From Candidatus Saccharimonadota bacterium (GTDB taxonomy: Bacteria; Patescibacteriota; Saccharimonadia; Saccharimonadales; Saccharimonadaceae): a DNA stretch of 64,000 nt. Made by a program: the position numbers and the translations under genes. Of the stretch, positions 42,767 through 51,278 are shown piece after piece (within the stretch, counting starts at the first letter, position 1; each line of letters begins with the position of its first letter). The notes beneath the pieces are model-generated. The model worked only from the letters and a program-made list of their open reading frames with translations, was not told the DNA's origin and did no database searches. The DNA is taken from contig CAJPQG010000001.1 in assembly GCA_905372785.1 (NCBI GenBank), forward strand, positions 148,589-212,588, read 5' to 3'.

Positions 42767-43830
42767 TACTGGTCCGCCTCTTCCTGTGTCTCCTCTACTT
42801 CAGTATCAGCTACTGTTTCATCTGATTGCTCAGGAGTAGAGGCACCCTTATCTCGTTGTAATTGGTGCGGCAGCTCCCTCACGACAAGCGGCATATCATG
42901 AAGTTCCGTATAACGCGGCAGAATGCCGGCCTTAGCCCCCACCTGTGCGACAACACTAGCAGCATTTGCACTAGCCACCCACATGGCACGCTCCAGTGAG
43001 GCACCCTGCGCCCACTGGCTTAAGAAACCAGACCCAAAAGCATCGCCAGCACCAGTGCGATCAACAGCCGGCTCACCATCATACTGGCCTGCTGCAACGA
43101 CCATTTTTCCATCACTTGCAACAGCTCCTCGTGGGCCATCGGTCACTATTGCACAAGGCACCAAGTTCAAGGCCTGACGCACTAGCTCGGCGGCTGTATC
43201 TCCCGAAACGATTTGCTGCATCTCTTGCTTATTAGCAAGCAGTACATCTACATGACTAAGTACATTGCGCAGCTGCTCAGCTTGCTCTAACTCGCCCTTG
43301 CCGGGGTTGAAGAAAATCTTCATGTGCTGCTGCTTGGCTTGCGCAACTAGTTTATTAAGCACCTGCATATTGCCAGCTAAGCTTGTTATGTATAACCAAT
43401 CTGCCTGCACCATATCAAGCGAAAAATCTTCTTCACGGTAGTGAGTGCTTGCACCGCGATAGGTGACGATGGTACGTTCTCCACCCGGCACCAGAAGAAG
43501 CACCGAAACACCAGTTTGATGCTTACTGCTATGCACAACGTGCCGCGTATCAACACCCTCTTCATCGAGCTGTTGCAACACCGCTGCTCCGGCTAAATCA
43601 TCGCCCACTACTCCATAAAATGCCGCCTCTATCCCCTGGCGAGCAAACGTAACTGCAGCATTCGTTGCTCCACCACCGGTACCTGAGACAATGGCATTCA
43701 CATCGACTTTAGCCCCTAACTTCAGTTCAACAAAGCATTCATCCGGCTGCTCACACACCGGTGCTAAGTCACTACTTTGGTATAAGAATATATCCTGCAC
43801 TGCGCCCCCTATGCAGACAATGCGCGGCAT
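42766..43830 (-). CDS. PfkB-family carbohydrate kinase
   Basis: A 354-residue ribokinase-like sugar kinase. It has an N-terminal substrate lid, GGGATNAAVTFARQG near residue 52 and the catalytic DRTGAGDAFGSGFL near residue 255 (anion hole GAGD). The last about 30 residues are acidic and disordered. Substrate is uncertain: ribose, adenosine, fructose-6-phosphate or sedoheptulose-7-phosphate are all conceivable. Its ATG overlaps the aldolase stop (TAATG), so the two products are made together. Confidence 0.85.
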   Translation of the reverse strand: MPRIVCIGGAVQDIFLYQSSDLAPVCEQPDECFVELKLGAKVDVNAIVSGTGGGATNAAVTFARQGIEAAFYGVVGDDLAGAAVLQQLDEEGVDTRHVVHSSKHQTGVSVLLLVPGGERTIVTYRGASTHYREEDFSLDMVQADWLYITSLAGNMQVLNKLVAQAKQQHMKIFFNPGKGELEQAEQLRNVLSHVDVLLANKQEMQQIVSGDTAAELVRQALNLVPCAIVTDGPRGAVASDGKMVVAAGQYDGEPAVDRTGAGDAFGSGFLSQWAQGASLERAMWVASANAASVVAQVGAKAGILPRYTELHDMPLVVRELPHQLQRDKGASTPEQSDETVADTEVEETQEEADQ

Positions 43831-44741
43831 TATGGGGCGGCCTTTCCGGCGCTGCCAAACGCCGCCATCTTCTCCTCAATGACCGCTTGCACTGCAGCAT
43901 ACACCTCTGGCATCAGCGAAATGATGGCATACTCTTGTGGATGCTCACGGAGTACTTTTTCTAGCGTCGTACGATAGGCATAGCGCAAATCACTGTTGAT
44001 ATTTATTTTGCGCACACCAAGCTTTGCGGCATCTTTGAAAAAGTGAAGCGGCGTACCACTACCCCCATGAAGCGAGATGGCACAGTCAACAGCCTGCGCA
44101 ATTTGCCCAAGCAGCGCCAAATCTAACACCTTTGGCGCAGCGTAACGACCATGCAAATTACCAACGGCTGCCGCAAACGTGTCAATACCCGTTGCCTCTA
44201 CAAAAGCTTTTGCCCCCGCTGGTGTAGAGAACGTTTTGCGTACTTCATCGTAGTTTATAGCCTGGTTGTACACATTGCTAGCACCATGAAAATAATGTGG
44301 CTCGCTTTCCACCAACGCACCCGTAAACGAGGCGTAGTGCACTACTTCACGAGTCTTGGCGATGATTTCTGAATCACTGGCCTGGTGGTCCGCCTGAGAT
44401 ATATCAATATGGATAAATTCATAGCCGATATCAATCGCCCGCTTGCACATATCAACACTCGGACTATGATCAAGGTTGAGATATAACTCTACATTGTATT
44501 CTTTTTTGTAGTTATCTACCATCATGCGCACATTTTCAAGACCAAGCACCTGCGCCTCACGGCTACTAACTTCAACAATAGCCGGTGCTTGTAGCTTTTG
44601 TGCAGCCTTTGCTACCGCAACAAGCGTTTCTTGTGTGTCAATATTGAATGCACCAACTGCAAATCTATCAAGCTGAGCGCGATGGTATAAGTGCCGCGCT
44701 CGCGTCGTATTATGTCTAATATCATGTATCGTATGCCCCAC
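43830..44741 (-). CDS. fba: Class II fructose-bisphosphate aldolase
   Basis: A 303-residue zinc aldolase that splits fructose-1,6-bisphosphate, or sedoheptulose-1,7-bisphosphate in some organisms. Features include FAVGAFNIDTQET near the N-terminus, LNLDHSPSVDMC (zinc histidine), ESEPH, AAAVGNLHGRY (zinc histidine), ISLHGGSGTP (zinc histidine) and KININSDLRYAY. The start is GTG with AGGAGGTGG just upstream. A TATAAT box at 44809-44814 with a 14-bp palindrome further upstream suggests an internal promoter in the operon. Confidence 0.9.
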   Translation of the reverse strand: MGHTIHDIRHNTTRARHLYHRAQLDRFAVGAFNIDTQETLVAVAKAAQKLQAPAIVEVSSREAQVLGLENVRMMVDNYKKEYNVELYLNLDHSPSVDMCKRAIDIGYEFIHIDISQADHQASDSEIIAKTREVVHYASFTGALVESEPHYFHGASNVYNQAINYDEVRKTFSTPAGAKAFVEATGIDTFAAAVGNLHGRYAAPKVLDLALLGQIAQAVDCAISLHGGSGTPLHFFKDAAKLGVRKININSDLRYAYRTTLEKVLREHPQEYAIISLMPEVYAAVQAVIEEKMAAFGSAGKAAP

Positions 44742-44808
44742 TTACCACCTCCTTTTGGCGCATGATGCGTTTATGCCATCTACAATCTGGCTCCTTGCAT
44801 TTGCTTTC

Positions 44809-44851
44809 ATTATAGCAAACATGAGCATATTATGCACGCGCGCATGCGCGC
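44809..44851 (-). promoter_or_regulatory. fba promoter with upstream palindrome
   Basis: TATAAT lies at 44809-44814 (minus). A perfect palindrome GCGCGCATGCGCGC (44838-44851) sits just upstream of the -35 position. It could bind a regulator of the operon's second half or be part of a transcript end. Confidence 0.45.
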
Positions 44852-44868
44852 TCCGTTTCTCATCATGG

Positions 44869-45867
44869 TTACTCGCGGTAATACTGATGTGAGTGCGCCA
44901 CAAAATCAGCAATAATTGGTGTCATCTTTTCAGCAGTAAGACTATGTGCTGATAGCAGCTCTTGTGCCGTGCCACTTTCGCCAAATGTATCATTAACCCC
45001 TAGCCTGTATAACGGCATCGGGATGCCTGCTTCCACCAGAAGCTCATTGACCGCACTACCAAATCCACCAGCAATCAACCCATCTTCTGCAGTAACAACG
45101 CGGCCACACTTACGAGCCGAGTAGGCAACAACATCACTATCCATCGGCTTGATTGTTGGCACATGCACCACCTCACAGGAAATGCCGCGCTCTGCCAATT
45201 GCTGCGCCGCTATAAGTAGCTCATAGGTCATCGGTCCGGTTCCGAGTAGCGCTACGTCATACCCTTCGCGTAGCACGTAGGCCTTGCCAATTTCAAATGG
45301 CGTATCTTCGGTAGTAAACACCGCCGAAGGCTCCCGGCTAATCCGCAAATATGTCGGCTGATCGGTGCGGGCTAGCATACGCGTCGCCTTCTCGGCCTCT
45401 ATGCTATCTGCCGGTGCAATTACTGTCATACGGGGCAACACACGCATAAGTGCAATATCTTCTAGGGCCTGGTGTGTAGCGCCGTCCTGCCCCACGTTAA
45501 GACCAGCATGAGTGCCAACAATTTTAACAGGCACATTATTGAGGCACACTGTGGTACGGATTTGCTCCCAGTTACGCCCTGGGCTAAAGGCTGCGTACCC
45601 AACTGCAAACGGAACCCGCCCCATGTGCGCTAAGCCACTTGCCACGCCAAGCATATTTTGTTCAGCAATGCCTACTTCGATATATCGCCTGCCAAACTGT
45701 TTGCCAAAAGCTGCCGCTTGTGTGCTACTACCTACATCAGCCGACACTACTACAATTTGCTCACTTTCTTCGCCTGCCTTAATAAGCCCACGGCTAAATC
45801 CACTGCGTAGCGTTTCCAGGGGAGCCTCGGCCAAATTAGGTGTTAATCTCATATAGTCGCTAATCAT
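44869..45867 (-). CDS. Transketolase, C-terminal subunit
   Basis: A 332-residue pyrimidine-binding plus C-terminal half of transketolase. It shows VVVSADVGSST, RRYIEVGIAEQNMLGVASGL (catalytic Glu), THAGLNVGQDGATHQALEDI, and a transketolase C domain. Its ATG overlaps the N-terminal subunit stop by 4 nt, so the two chains form one enzyme. Split transketolases are common in small-genome bacteria and archaea. A DXS-type or pyruvate dehydrogenase E1 identity is less likely given the neighbours. Confidence 0.9.
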   Translation of the reverse strand: MISDYMRLTPNLAEAPLETLRSGFSRGLIKAGEESEQIVVVSADVGSSTQAAAFGKQFGRRYIEVGIAEQNMLGVASGLAHMGRVPFAVGYAAFSPGRNWEQIRTTVCLNNVPVKIVGTHAGLNVGQDGATHQALEDIALMRVLPRMTVIAPADSIEAEKATRMLARTDQPTYLRISREPSAVFTTEDTPFEIGKAYVLREGYDVALLGTGPMTYELLIAAQQLAERGISCEVVHVPTIKPMDSDVVAYSARKCGRVVTAEDGLIAGGFGSAVNELLVEAGIPMPLYRLGVNDTFGESGTAQELLSAHSLTAEKMTPIIADFVAHSHQYYRE

Positions 45868-46724
45868 ACGTGAGCCTCCTTGTTACCATCTGCTACTTGC
45901 TGCAGCGCCCGCCGCACATGTTCTTGTACAGGGTGAGGAATACCACCATGCCAGCGAGCATCGTATTCCATAAAATCGACTCCCTTGCCAGGAATTGTGC
46001 GCGCAATAATCACGCATGGCCGGTTGCTAACTGCTTTTGCCCTCTGCACAGCTTGTTCAATTTCCACCACGTCGTGCCCATTAATCTCTTGCACGTGCCA
46101 GCCAAAGCTCTCCCACTTGGCTTTTACATCTTCCAGTGGCATTATCTGCTCTGTGGTGCCACTCAGCTGTATATTATTACGATCAACAATTGCAATCAGT
46201 TGCGATAGTTTATATTTGCTAGCAAACATTGCGGCTTCCCATACCGGGCCTTCATTTAGCTCACCATCCCCGAGCATAGCGTACACAAACTGGTGCCGAC
46301 GGCCTTGTAGATATTGCAAATCATAAGCCATACCTGCAGCCTGCGACAACCCCGAGCCTAGCGGCCCAGATGTTGCCTCAATACCTGGCAGTCGAGTTCG
46401 CTCTGGATGACCCTGCAGCCGTGATTGATATGATCGCAATGTCAGCAAATCGTCCGTGTCAAAGAAACCCCGCCGAGCAAGTGCTGCATATACAATTGGT
46501 GCGGTGTGACCGTTACTAAGCACAAAATAGTCACGCCCTTCCCAATCTGGCTGGCGCGCTTGAATGCGCATCACTTTAAAATACAGCACGGCAATCAGCT
46601 CAGCCATACCAAGCGGGCCGCCAACATGCCCACTACCGCCAGATGCTTCCAGCATACGCAATACATCTGTTCTTAATAGTGTTGCCACTTTCATTAGTTC
46701 TTCGGCCGTCAATACCTTAGCCAT
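45864..46724 (-). CDS. Transketolase, N-terminal subunit
   Basis: A 286-residue thiamine-diphosphate-binding half. It has ASGGSGHVGGPLG near residue 27, FVLSNGHTAPIVYAAL, and the TPP motif GDGELNEGPVWEAAMFA ending in VDRNN. Transketolase moves two-carbon units between sugar phosphates. AGGAG precedes the ATG. It lies between rpe and the C-terminal subunit. Confidence 0.92.
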   Translation of the reverse strand: MAKVLTAEELMKVATLLRTDVLRMLEASGGSGHVGGPLGMAELIAVLYFKVMRIQARQPDWEGRDYFVLSNGHTAPIVYAALARRGFFDTDDLLTLRSYQSRLQGHPERTRLPGIEATSGPLGSGLSQAAGMAYDLQYLQGRRHQFVYAMLGDGELNEGPVWEAAMFASKYKLSQLIAIVDRNNIQLSGTTEQIMPLEDVKAKWESFGWHVQEINGHDVVEIEQAVQRAKAVSNRPCVIIARTIPGKGVDFMEYDARWHGGIPHPVQEHVRRALQQVADGNKEAHV

Positions 46725-46779
46725 TATTTGCTCCTACTTACGCGTTTATATTTATCGTCTTCCTTGTAGCTCCAAGTTA

Positions 46780-47424
46780 TTAAATCGAACTACGGCGGGC
46801 AGCCTCTAGAATAAGCCGCTGATATGTTTCATCTGGGTCTTCAGAAGAATGAATAATTTTTCCAACTACCGCTACTTGCACGCCGCCGTGCACCAAATTA
46901 TAAATATTCTGCAAATTAATGCCGCCATCCCAACCAATCTCTGCGTGTCCGTTTATTTTTTGAATTAAGCGGATTTTTTCTAATTGCATGTAGTTTACTT
47001 CACCGCCAAACTCCCCAAGTTTACCGCTAAATATCATCACGTGGTCCGATTCTTTAATGAGCTCTTCCACGCTTGATGGCACGGTGCGGCGTTGCAATGC
47101 CACCCCTGCCCGGATACCTTCCGCCCGTAGCGTCCTCAGCGCACTAAGTACATCACCATCTGCTTCAGCATGAAAAATAACCAAATTTGGGCGTAGCTTT
47201 AACAACCACTCAATGTGCTCCTCTGGCCGGCGCACCATCATGTGAATATCCGCTTTCATTGTTTCTGGCCACCACACCTGATGCAGTGGCGCCGTGGCAT
47301 GAGGTGTAAATTCCCCATCACTAACATCAATATGCACACGCTCTGCAAACGGTGCAATCCGCTGCATTTGCGCTTGGTATTCTTCTTCATTTTCTGCTAA
47401 TACACTTGGTGCGATAACAACCAT
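46780..47424 (-). CDS. rpe: Ribulose-phosphate 3-epimerase
   Basis: A 214-residue TIM-barrel epimerase for ribulose-5-P and xylulose-5-P. It has IAPSVLAENEEEY, the metal histidine/aspartate in VHIDVSDGEFTP, the DIHMMV histidine, HAEAD, and EIGWDGGINLQN near the C-terminus. Sequence deviates from the canonical VDVMDG motif, so a related hexulose epimerase cannot be excluded. GGGAGGG precedes the ATG. It is the second gene of the operon. Confidence 0.85.
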   Translation of the reverse strand: MVVIAPSVLAENEEEYQAQMQRIAPFAERVHIDVSDGEFTPHATAPLHQVWWPETMKADIHMMVRRPEEHIEWLLKLRPNLVIFHAEADGDVLSALRTLRAEGIRAGVALQRRTVPSSVEELIKESDHVMIFSGKLGEFGGEVNYMQLEKIRLIQKINGHAEIGWDGGINLQNIYNLVHGGVQVAVVGKIIHSSEDPDETYQRLILEAARRSSI

Positions 47425-47449
47425 GTTGCCCTCCCTTTCGTTTTGTCTG

Positions 47450-47926
47450 TTATGCTATGTGGCCACAGCCATCGATGCCAAATTCATCAAGCTGCTGATT
47501 GCGGCGTTTGTACCGTGGTGCATCCGAGGCTGGTGTCTCAAGCCAGGTGCGCACAATAGCCTGCCAAATATCAGGATGATGCTGCAAAAGTCGCGCCGGC
47601 AGGCAGAGTACGTTGCTGTCATTGTCATGACGAGCTAACCGCGCCTCAGTACTGTCCCAAACCACGCTGGCCCGAATACCCCGAAATCGATTAGCTGCCA
47701 TCGCCATGCCCTGTGCCCCGCCACACAGTAGAATTGCTCGGGCATCATGCGCTGCACCCGCTAGCACTTTTTCTGCAGCTCGCTGCGCAAACTCTGGAAA
47801 GTCATCGTCCGGGTCAAGCACCGTATTCCCCACTTCTTCTACCGTATACCCCTGGGCCACAAGATACTCCTGAAGCTGCTCCTTAAGGTAAAAGCCACGA
47901 TGATCTGTCCCCACATAGATATTCAT
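47450..47926 (-). CDS. rpiB: Ribose-5-phosphate isomerase B / RpiB-LacA family
   Basis: A 158-residue isomerase of ribose-5-P and ribulose-5-P. It starts NIYVGTDHRGFYLKEQ, has the DPDDDFPEFA segment, the cysteine site ILLCGGAQGMAMAANRFRGIRA and DNDSNVLCLPAR. The ATG at 47926 lies exactly 6 nt after a TATACT box (47933-47938); the longer frame to 47971 would cross the promoter. The mRNA of the whole carbon operon is therefore probably leaderless. It is the first gene. Confidence 0.9.
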   Translation of the reverse strand: MNIYVGTDHRGFYLKEQLQEYLVAQGYTVEEVGNTVLDPDDDFPEFAQRAAEKVLAGAAHDARAILLCGGAQGMAMAANRFRGIRASVVWDSTEARLARHDNDSNVLCLPARLLQHHPDIWQAIVRTWLETPASDAPRYKRRNQQLDEFGIDGCGHIA

Positions 47927-48120
47927 ACAGTAAGTATAAGCGAAATGCACCACTTTTGCAAAGTAGTTCACCCCGGGCTTAGCACTTGCTCGCCGGTAAC
48001 ATACCTGCTAAAATATGGTTAATTTTTATAGTGTAGCAAGCTAACACACTGCGCACGCACTGCACCAACCTTGCTCCTATAGAATAGTTCATTGACAGTT
48101 CCGCGAGAAAGGATATTCTC

Positions 48121-48531
48121 ATGATTCTCATCACAGTACTCAAGTTTTTTCTCCTGCCTATCACCTATGCATCCGGCATTCCTATGGTGCCACCCTGGCG
48201 TCCAGCCAATGTTAAGCAAAACCTGATAGCCGAGTTCGACCGAGTCTACGAGTCAACGTCATCTAAACATGCCTTCACCGCACTCTCTCGTAGTGTTGTG
48301 TCGGCAATACTGCTTGCAGTATGTTGCCTGATTTGGCTAGAGGACTTACTCTTTCGCTACACAATCTATGTTGTCGCATTTATATTACTACTGCTAGCTA
48401 TCGTCGTTGCGTTAGGTGCAGCAGCAATATACTATCTGTGCGTCACTTCAGGTCGTCGCGACATGGTAGAGTCATGTAAACAAACCTACCACAAGCTGCG
48501 GGCTGCTCAAGCTAACGAGAGCGCGCGCTAG
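48121..48531 (+). CDS. Small membrane protein in a solitary cassette, unknown
   Basis: A 136-residue protein: a short hydrophobic start, a cytoplasmic stretch with GIPMVPPWRPAN, then two membrane segments (about 60-78 and 80-105) and a polar tail. GAAAGGA lies 8 nt before the ATG, as in the other cassettes. A TATAGT-like box (near 48029) and a leader of about 90 nt precede it, and a long hairpin follows. No family was recognised. Confidence 0.6.
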   Translation: MILITVLKFFLLPITYASGIPMVPPWRPANVKQNLIAEFDRVYESTSSKHAFTALSRSVVSAILLAVCCLIWLEDLLFRYTIYVVAFILLLLAIVVALGAAAIYYLCVTSGRRDMVESCKQTYHKLRAAQANESAR

Positions 48532-48550
48532 TTCGCACTGCCACTATACA

Positions 48551-48619
48551 GGCAGGATAACTACGCTTACTGGCCGTCTAGCCTATCACGAGTAATAGTT
48601 ATCCTGCCTTATTTTTTAT
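48551..48619 (+). terminator. Long-stem terminator
   Basis: GGCAGGATAACTA pairs with TAGTTATCCTGCC, followed by TTATTTTTT. Confidence 0.85.
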
Positions 48620-48742
48620 ATCAATACACTAGGCTTGCCCACACATAAACTATATATTATAATGACACTATCTTTTAGCAGCCCTATCCGCGGCGCAAAG
48701 ATATTTTTGTACATTTCGACCTAAGAAAGCAGGATGATACCC

Positions 48743-49000
48743 ATGTCGGCATCGAAAATTCGCCACTCCCAGTTGACCGCTCAAGACACAATATGGCTGG
48801 GAGTCATCGCCCTCGGTTCGATGGCGCTATATCTAATGTGCTACAACCGTGTTGCGGAAATTATATGTAGTAATGCACCTGAGCCTGTTCCCTACGGAGA
48901 AAAAGAGCAAACATCAACTCCCTCTTCCTCCTTCTGCTGGCGGAACGGTGAACTTGTTTCCGAGCGTGAATACGCCGCAAAAGTAATGCACAATCTCTAG
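48743..49000 (+). CDS. Small single-pass membrane protein in a solitary cassette
   Basis: An 85-residue protein with one membrane segment (about 18-36) and an outer or inner polar tail with two Cys residues. The ATG at 48743 is preferred because AGGA ends 8 nt before it; the earlier ATG at 48734 touches that site. A TATAAT box lies near 48657. A terminator follows. No family was recognised. Confidence 0.55.
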   Translation: MSASKIRHSQLTAQDTIWLGVIALGSMALYLMCYNRVAEIICSNAPEPVPYGEKEQTSTPSSSFCWRNGELVSEREYAAKVMHNL

Positions 49001-49031
49001 TATCATTCCTGCCTTAGCGCACAATGATACG

Positions 49032-49080
49032 ATGGGCACTCTAGCTAAAATACTATTTCGCTGGGGTGCCCACTTTTCTT
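49032..49080 (+). terminator. Terminator
   Basis: GGGCACTCTAGC pairs imperfectly with GCTGGGGTGCCC, followed by ACTTTTCTT. Confidence 0.7.
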
Positions 49081-49191
49081 ATCTAGTACGACTTACCTGA
49101 ACCTCTAAGGCACATGTTATACTAAAAAAGTTAGTGCTACATTTTCAGCATTAACCATCACGTTCGTACACTGAGCGAAAGAAGGATTATC

Positions 49192-49371
49192 ATGAACCGC
49201 ATACTATGCCGTGTTTTAGGTGCCGCGGTACTATTTCTGCTGGCAGCCTCTGCGCTGGAGCTAGCATTACCGTGGCTAATCGCCTGGTATGAGCGAGGTC
49301 GCCACAATGGCTACCTACCCCGTATGCGTTGGCTGGAGTCTATCCATGTCACTCACAACGACTATCTGTAG
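49192..49371 (+). CDS. 59-residue membrane protein in a solitary cassette
   Basis: A 59-residue ORF: MNRILCRVLGAAV then a hydrophobic segment to about residue 34 (AWYERG follows), and a polar tail. AAGAAGGA lies 5 nt before the ATG. A TATACT box (near 49125) and a leader of about 60 nt are upstream and a strong terminator is downstream. This full cassette supports a real gene despite its size. No family was recognised. Confidence 0.55.
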   Translation: MNRILCRVLGAAVLFLLAASALELALPWLIAWYERGRHNGYLPRMRWLESIHVTHNDYL

Positions 49372-49410
49372 TCGATTGTCATGAGATGCCCAGCTAATCC
49401 CGCATGCTAA

Positions 49411-49467
49411 CGCCCCATGGAATGCCCTTGTAGTAACCACTACAAAGCGGCGCCATGGGGCCTTTTC
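49411..49467. terminator. Bidirectional terminator
   Basis: GCCCCATGG/CCATGGGGC with an inner stem CTTGTAGT/ACTACAAAG, then CCTTTTC. It separates the 59-residue ORF from gapA (converging). Confidence 0.75.
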
Positions 49468-49474
49468 ATTACGT

Positions 49475-50488
49475 TTACTCGCCACTTGCTGCAATATCAG
49501 CCACAAGTTCTACCAGGCGATTGCTATACGCCCACTCATTGTCATACCACACCATAAGCTTCAGCAGATTACCACCAACCACTTTTGTTAGTGGCAGATC
49601 TACAATGCCAGAATGCGGGTTGCCGATAAAGTCCCGCGACACCAGCGGCTCTTCACTAACCCCTAAAATACCCTGGTAAAATGGCTCAGCCGCAGCAGCC
49701 CTAAACACCTCATTTACCTGCTCTTCAGTCACGTCGCGCGATAGTAGCACTGTAATATCACTCAATGAAACAATAGGCGTTGGTACACGTACGCTCAATC
49801 CATCAAATTTACCAGCCAGTTGCGGCAGTGTTTTCGTCACCGCAATAGCAGCGCCAGTCGTCGTTGGTACCATATTTTCTGCAGCGTTACGACCCTCTCG
49901 CAAGTCTCGCTTTGGTGCATCCTGAAGTGCCTGGCTAGCAGTATAGCTATGAATGGTCGTTAACATCGATTTTTCTACACCAAATTTCGCATCCAATATC
50001 GCCATCACCGCGCCCAGGCTATTAGTGGTACAGCTAGCATTAGACACTATAGCACTGCTGCTACCAATCTTCTCATCGTTTGTGCCAAGCACAATGGTAT
50101 CAATGCCATCACTTTTTGTCGGACCACTAATCACAACTCTGCGAGCACCAGCCAGCAGATGGCCGCCCGCTCCTTCCAGTGTCGTGAAGCGTCCTGTAGC
50201 CTCAACTACCACATCAATCATCATTTCACGCCACGGCAACCGATTTGGGCTCGTTTCAGCCAGTACCCGCACTGGCTCACCATCAACAATAATGTGGTTC
50301 GTATCGTGCGTTACCTGGTGGTGGTATTTTCCGTAATTACTATCGTATTGCAGTAGATACGCAAGCGTTTCGGCATCAGTTAAATCATTGACGGCAACAA
50401 TTTCAATATCATCACGCTCAAAGGCAATTTTAAACGCATTACGCCCAATCCGTCCAAACCCATTAATCGCAATTCGCTTTTTTGCCAT
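49475..50488 (-). CDS. gapA: Glyceraldehyde-3-phosphate dehydrogenase
   Basis: A 337-residue glycolytic enzyme. It has the NAD-binding INGFGRIGRNAFK at the N-terminus, the catalytic SNASCTTNSLGAV near residue 150 (Cys nucleophile), the histidine in the HSYTASQ region, and WYDNEWAYSNRLVEL at the end. AAGGAA lies upstream of the ATG in a region of about 150 bp shared with the divergent HD gene. Confidence 0.97.
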   Translation of the reverse strand: MAKKRIAINGFGRIGRNAFKIAFERDDIEIVAVNDLTDAETLAYLLQYDSNYGKYHHQVTHDTNHIIVDGEPVRVLAETSPNRLPWREMMIDVVVEATGRFTTLEGAGGHLLAGARRVVISGPTKSDGIDTIVLGTNDEKIGSSSAIVSNASCTTNSLGAVMAILDAKFGVEKSMLTTIHSYTASQALQDAPKRDLREGRNAAENMVPTTTGAAIAVTKTLPQLAGKFDGLSVRVPTPIVSLSDITVLLSRDVTEEQVNEVFRAAAAEPFYQGILGVSEEPLVSRDFIGNPHSGIVDLPLTKVVGGNLLKLMVWYDNEWAYSNRLVELVADIAASGE

Positions 50489-50636
50489 ATTTGTTCCTTG
50501 CCCTCCACTTACTCGTTTAGATTATCTTGGCGACATATGCACCATAATTATTACCGATTTTATCATAGCACTACATCCAGCAGCAATAATACCACCTATA
50601 TTTTTCTGGTGCAGACCATGATACACTATTTGCAGT

Positions 50637-51218
50637 ATGACGCAACTATTACAACACCATCCATCTTGTACTGAGCCGTTCCTCGCGGCCGTTCAATTTG
50701 CCCTGCGGCATCATGCCGGACAATTACGCAAAGATGGCAGCCCATTTATAACGCACCCTATAGCCGTTGCGCAGCTGCTTGTGCAGTCTGGCGCCGACGA
50801 GACAACCATCATTGCAGGAATTTTACATGACACCGTGGAAGACACGCCGGCAACCTTGGCTGATATTACCTCTGGCTGGGGGTACGAAGTAGCCTTTTTG
50901 GTCGACGCTGTTACAAAGCTGCCGGTATCTCCTGAAACCAGCGATCCAGATACGTTCTTCCCAGAGGCAACCACGACTCACCAAAAGCTTGAGCAGGCCT
51001 GCAAAATAGACCCGCGTGCTGCCCTAGTAAAACTCGCCGACCGGCTACACAACTTACGTACTATTGCCGCTATGCCATCACACAAACAGCAAAAGAAAGC
51101 GGCAGAGACTATAGACTTCTACGTGCCACTTGCCCGTGAGTACGGCTACCAAGATATTGCAGAAAAATTAACAGCGCTAGCTGAGCCGCTCCTTAAGAGC
51201 AAATCTACTGCCAGTTAA
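50637..51218 (+). CDS. HD-domain ppGpp hydrolase-like protein (SpoT/MESH1 type)
   Basis: A 193-residue stand-alone HD hydrolase of the RelA/SpoT type. It shows QLRKDGSPFITHPIAVAQLL (His), AGILHDTVEDTPA (HD and ED) and VKLADRLHNLRTI (Asp, Asn). No synthetase, TGS or ACT domain is present, so it fits a small alarmone hydrolase that removes (p)ppGpp. It could also act on other nucleotides. A TACACT box (50622-50627) ends 9 nt before the ATG and no Shine-Dalgarno is seen. Confidence 0.85.
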   Translation: MTQLLQHHPSCTEPFLAAVQFALRHHAGQLRKDGSPFITHPIAVAQLLVQSGADETTIIAGILHDTVEDTPATLADITSGWGYEVAFLVDAVTKLPVSPETSDPDTFFPEATTTHQKLEQACKIDPRAALVKLADRLHNLRTIAAMPSHKQQKKAAETIDFYVPLAREYGYQDIAEKLTALAEPLLKSKSTAS

Positions 51219-51278
51219 CTGGCAAGCAACCGAACACTTTCCCCTCGGGGCGACCTCATGCTATAATGTACTGCATTC

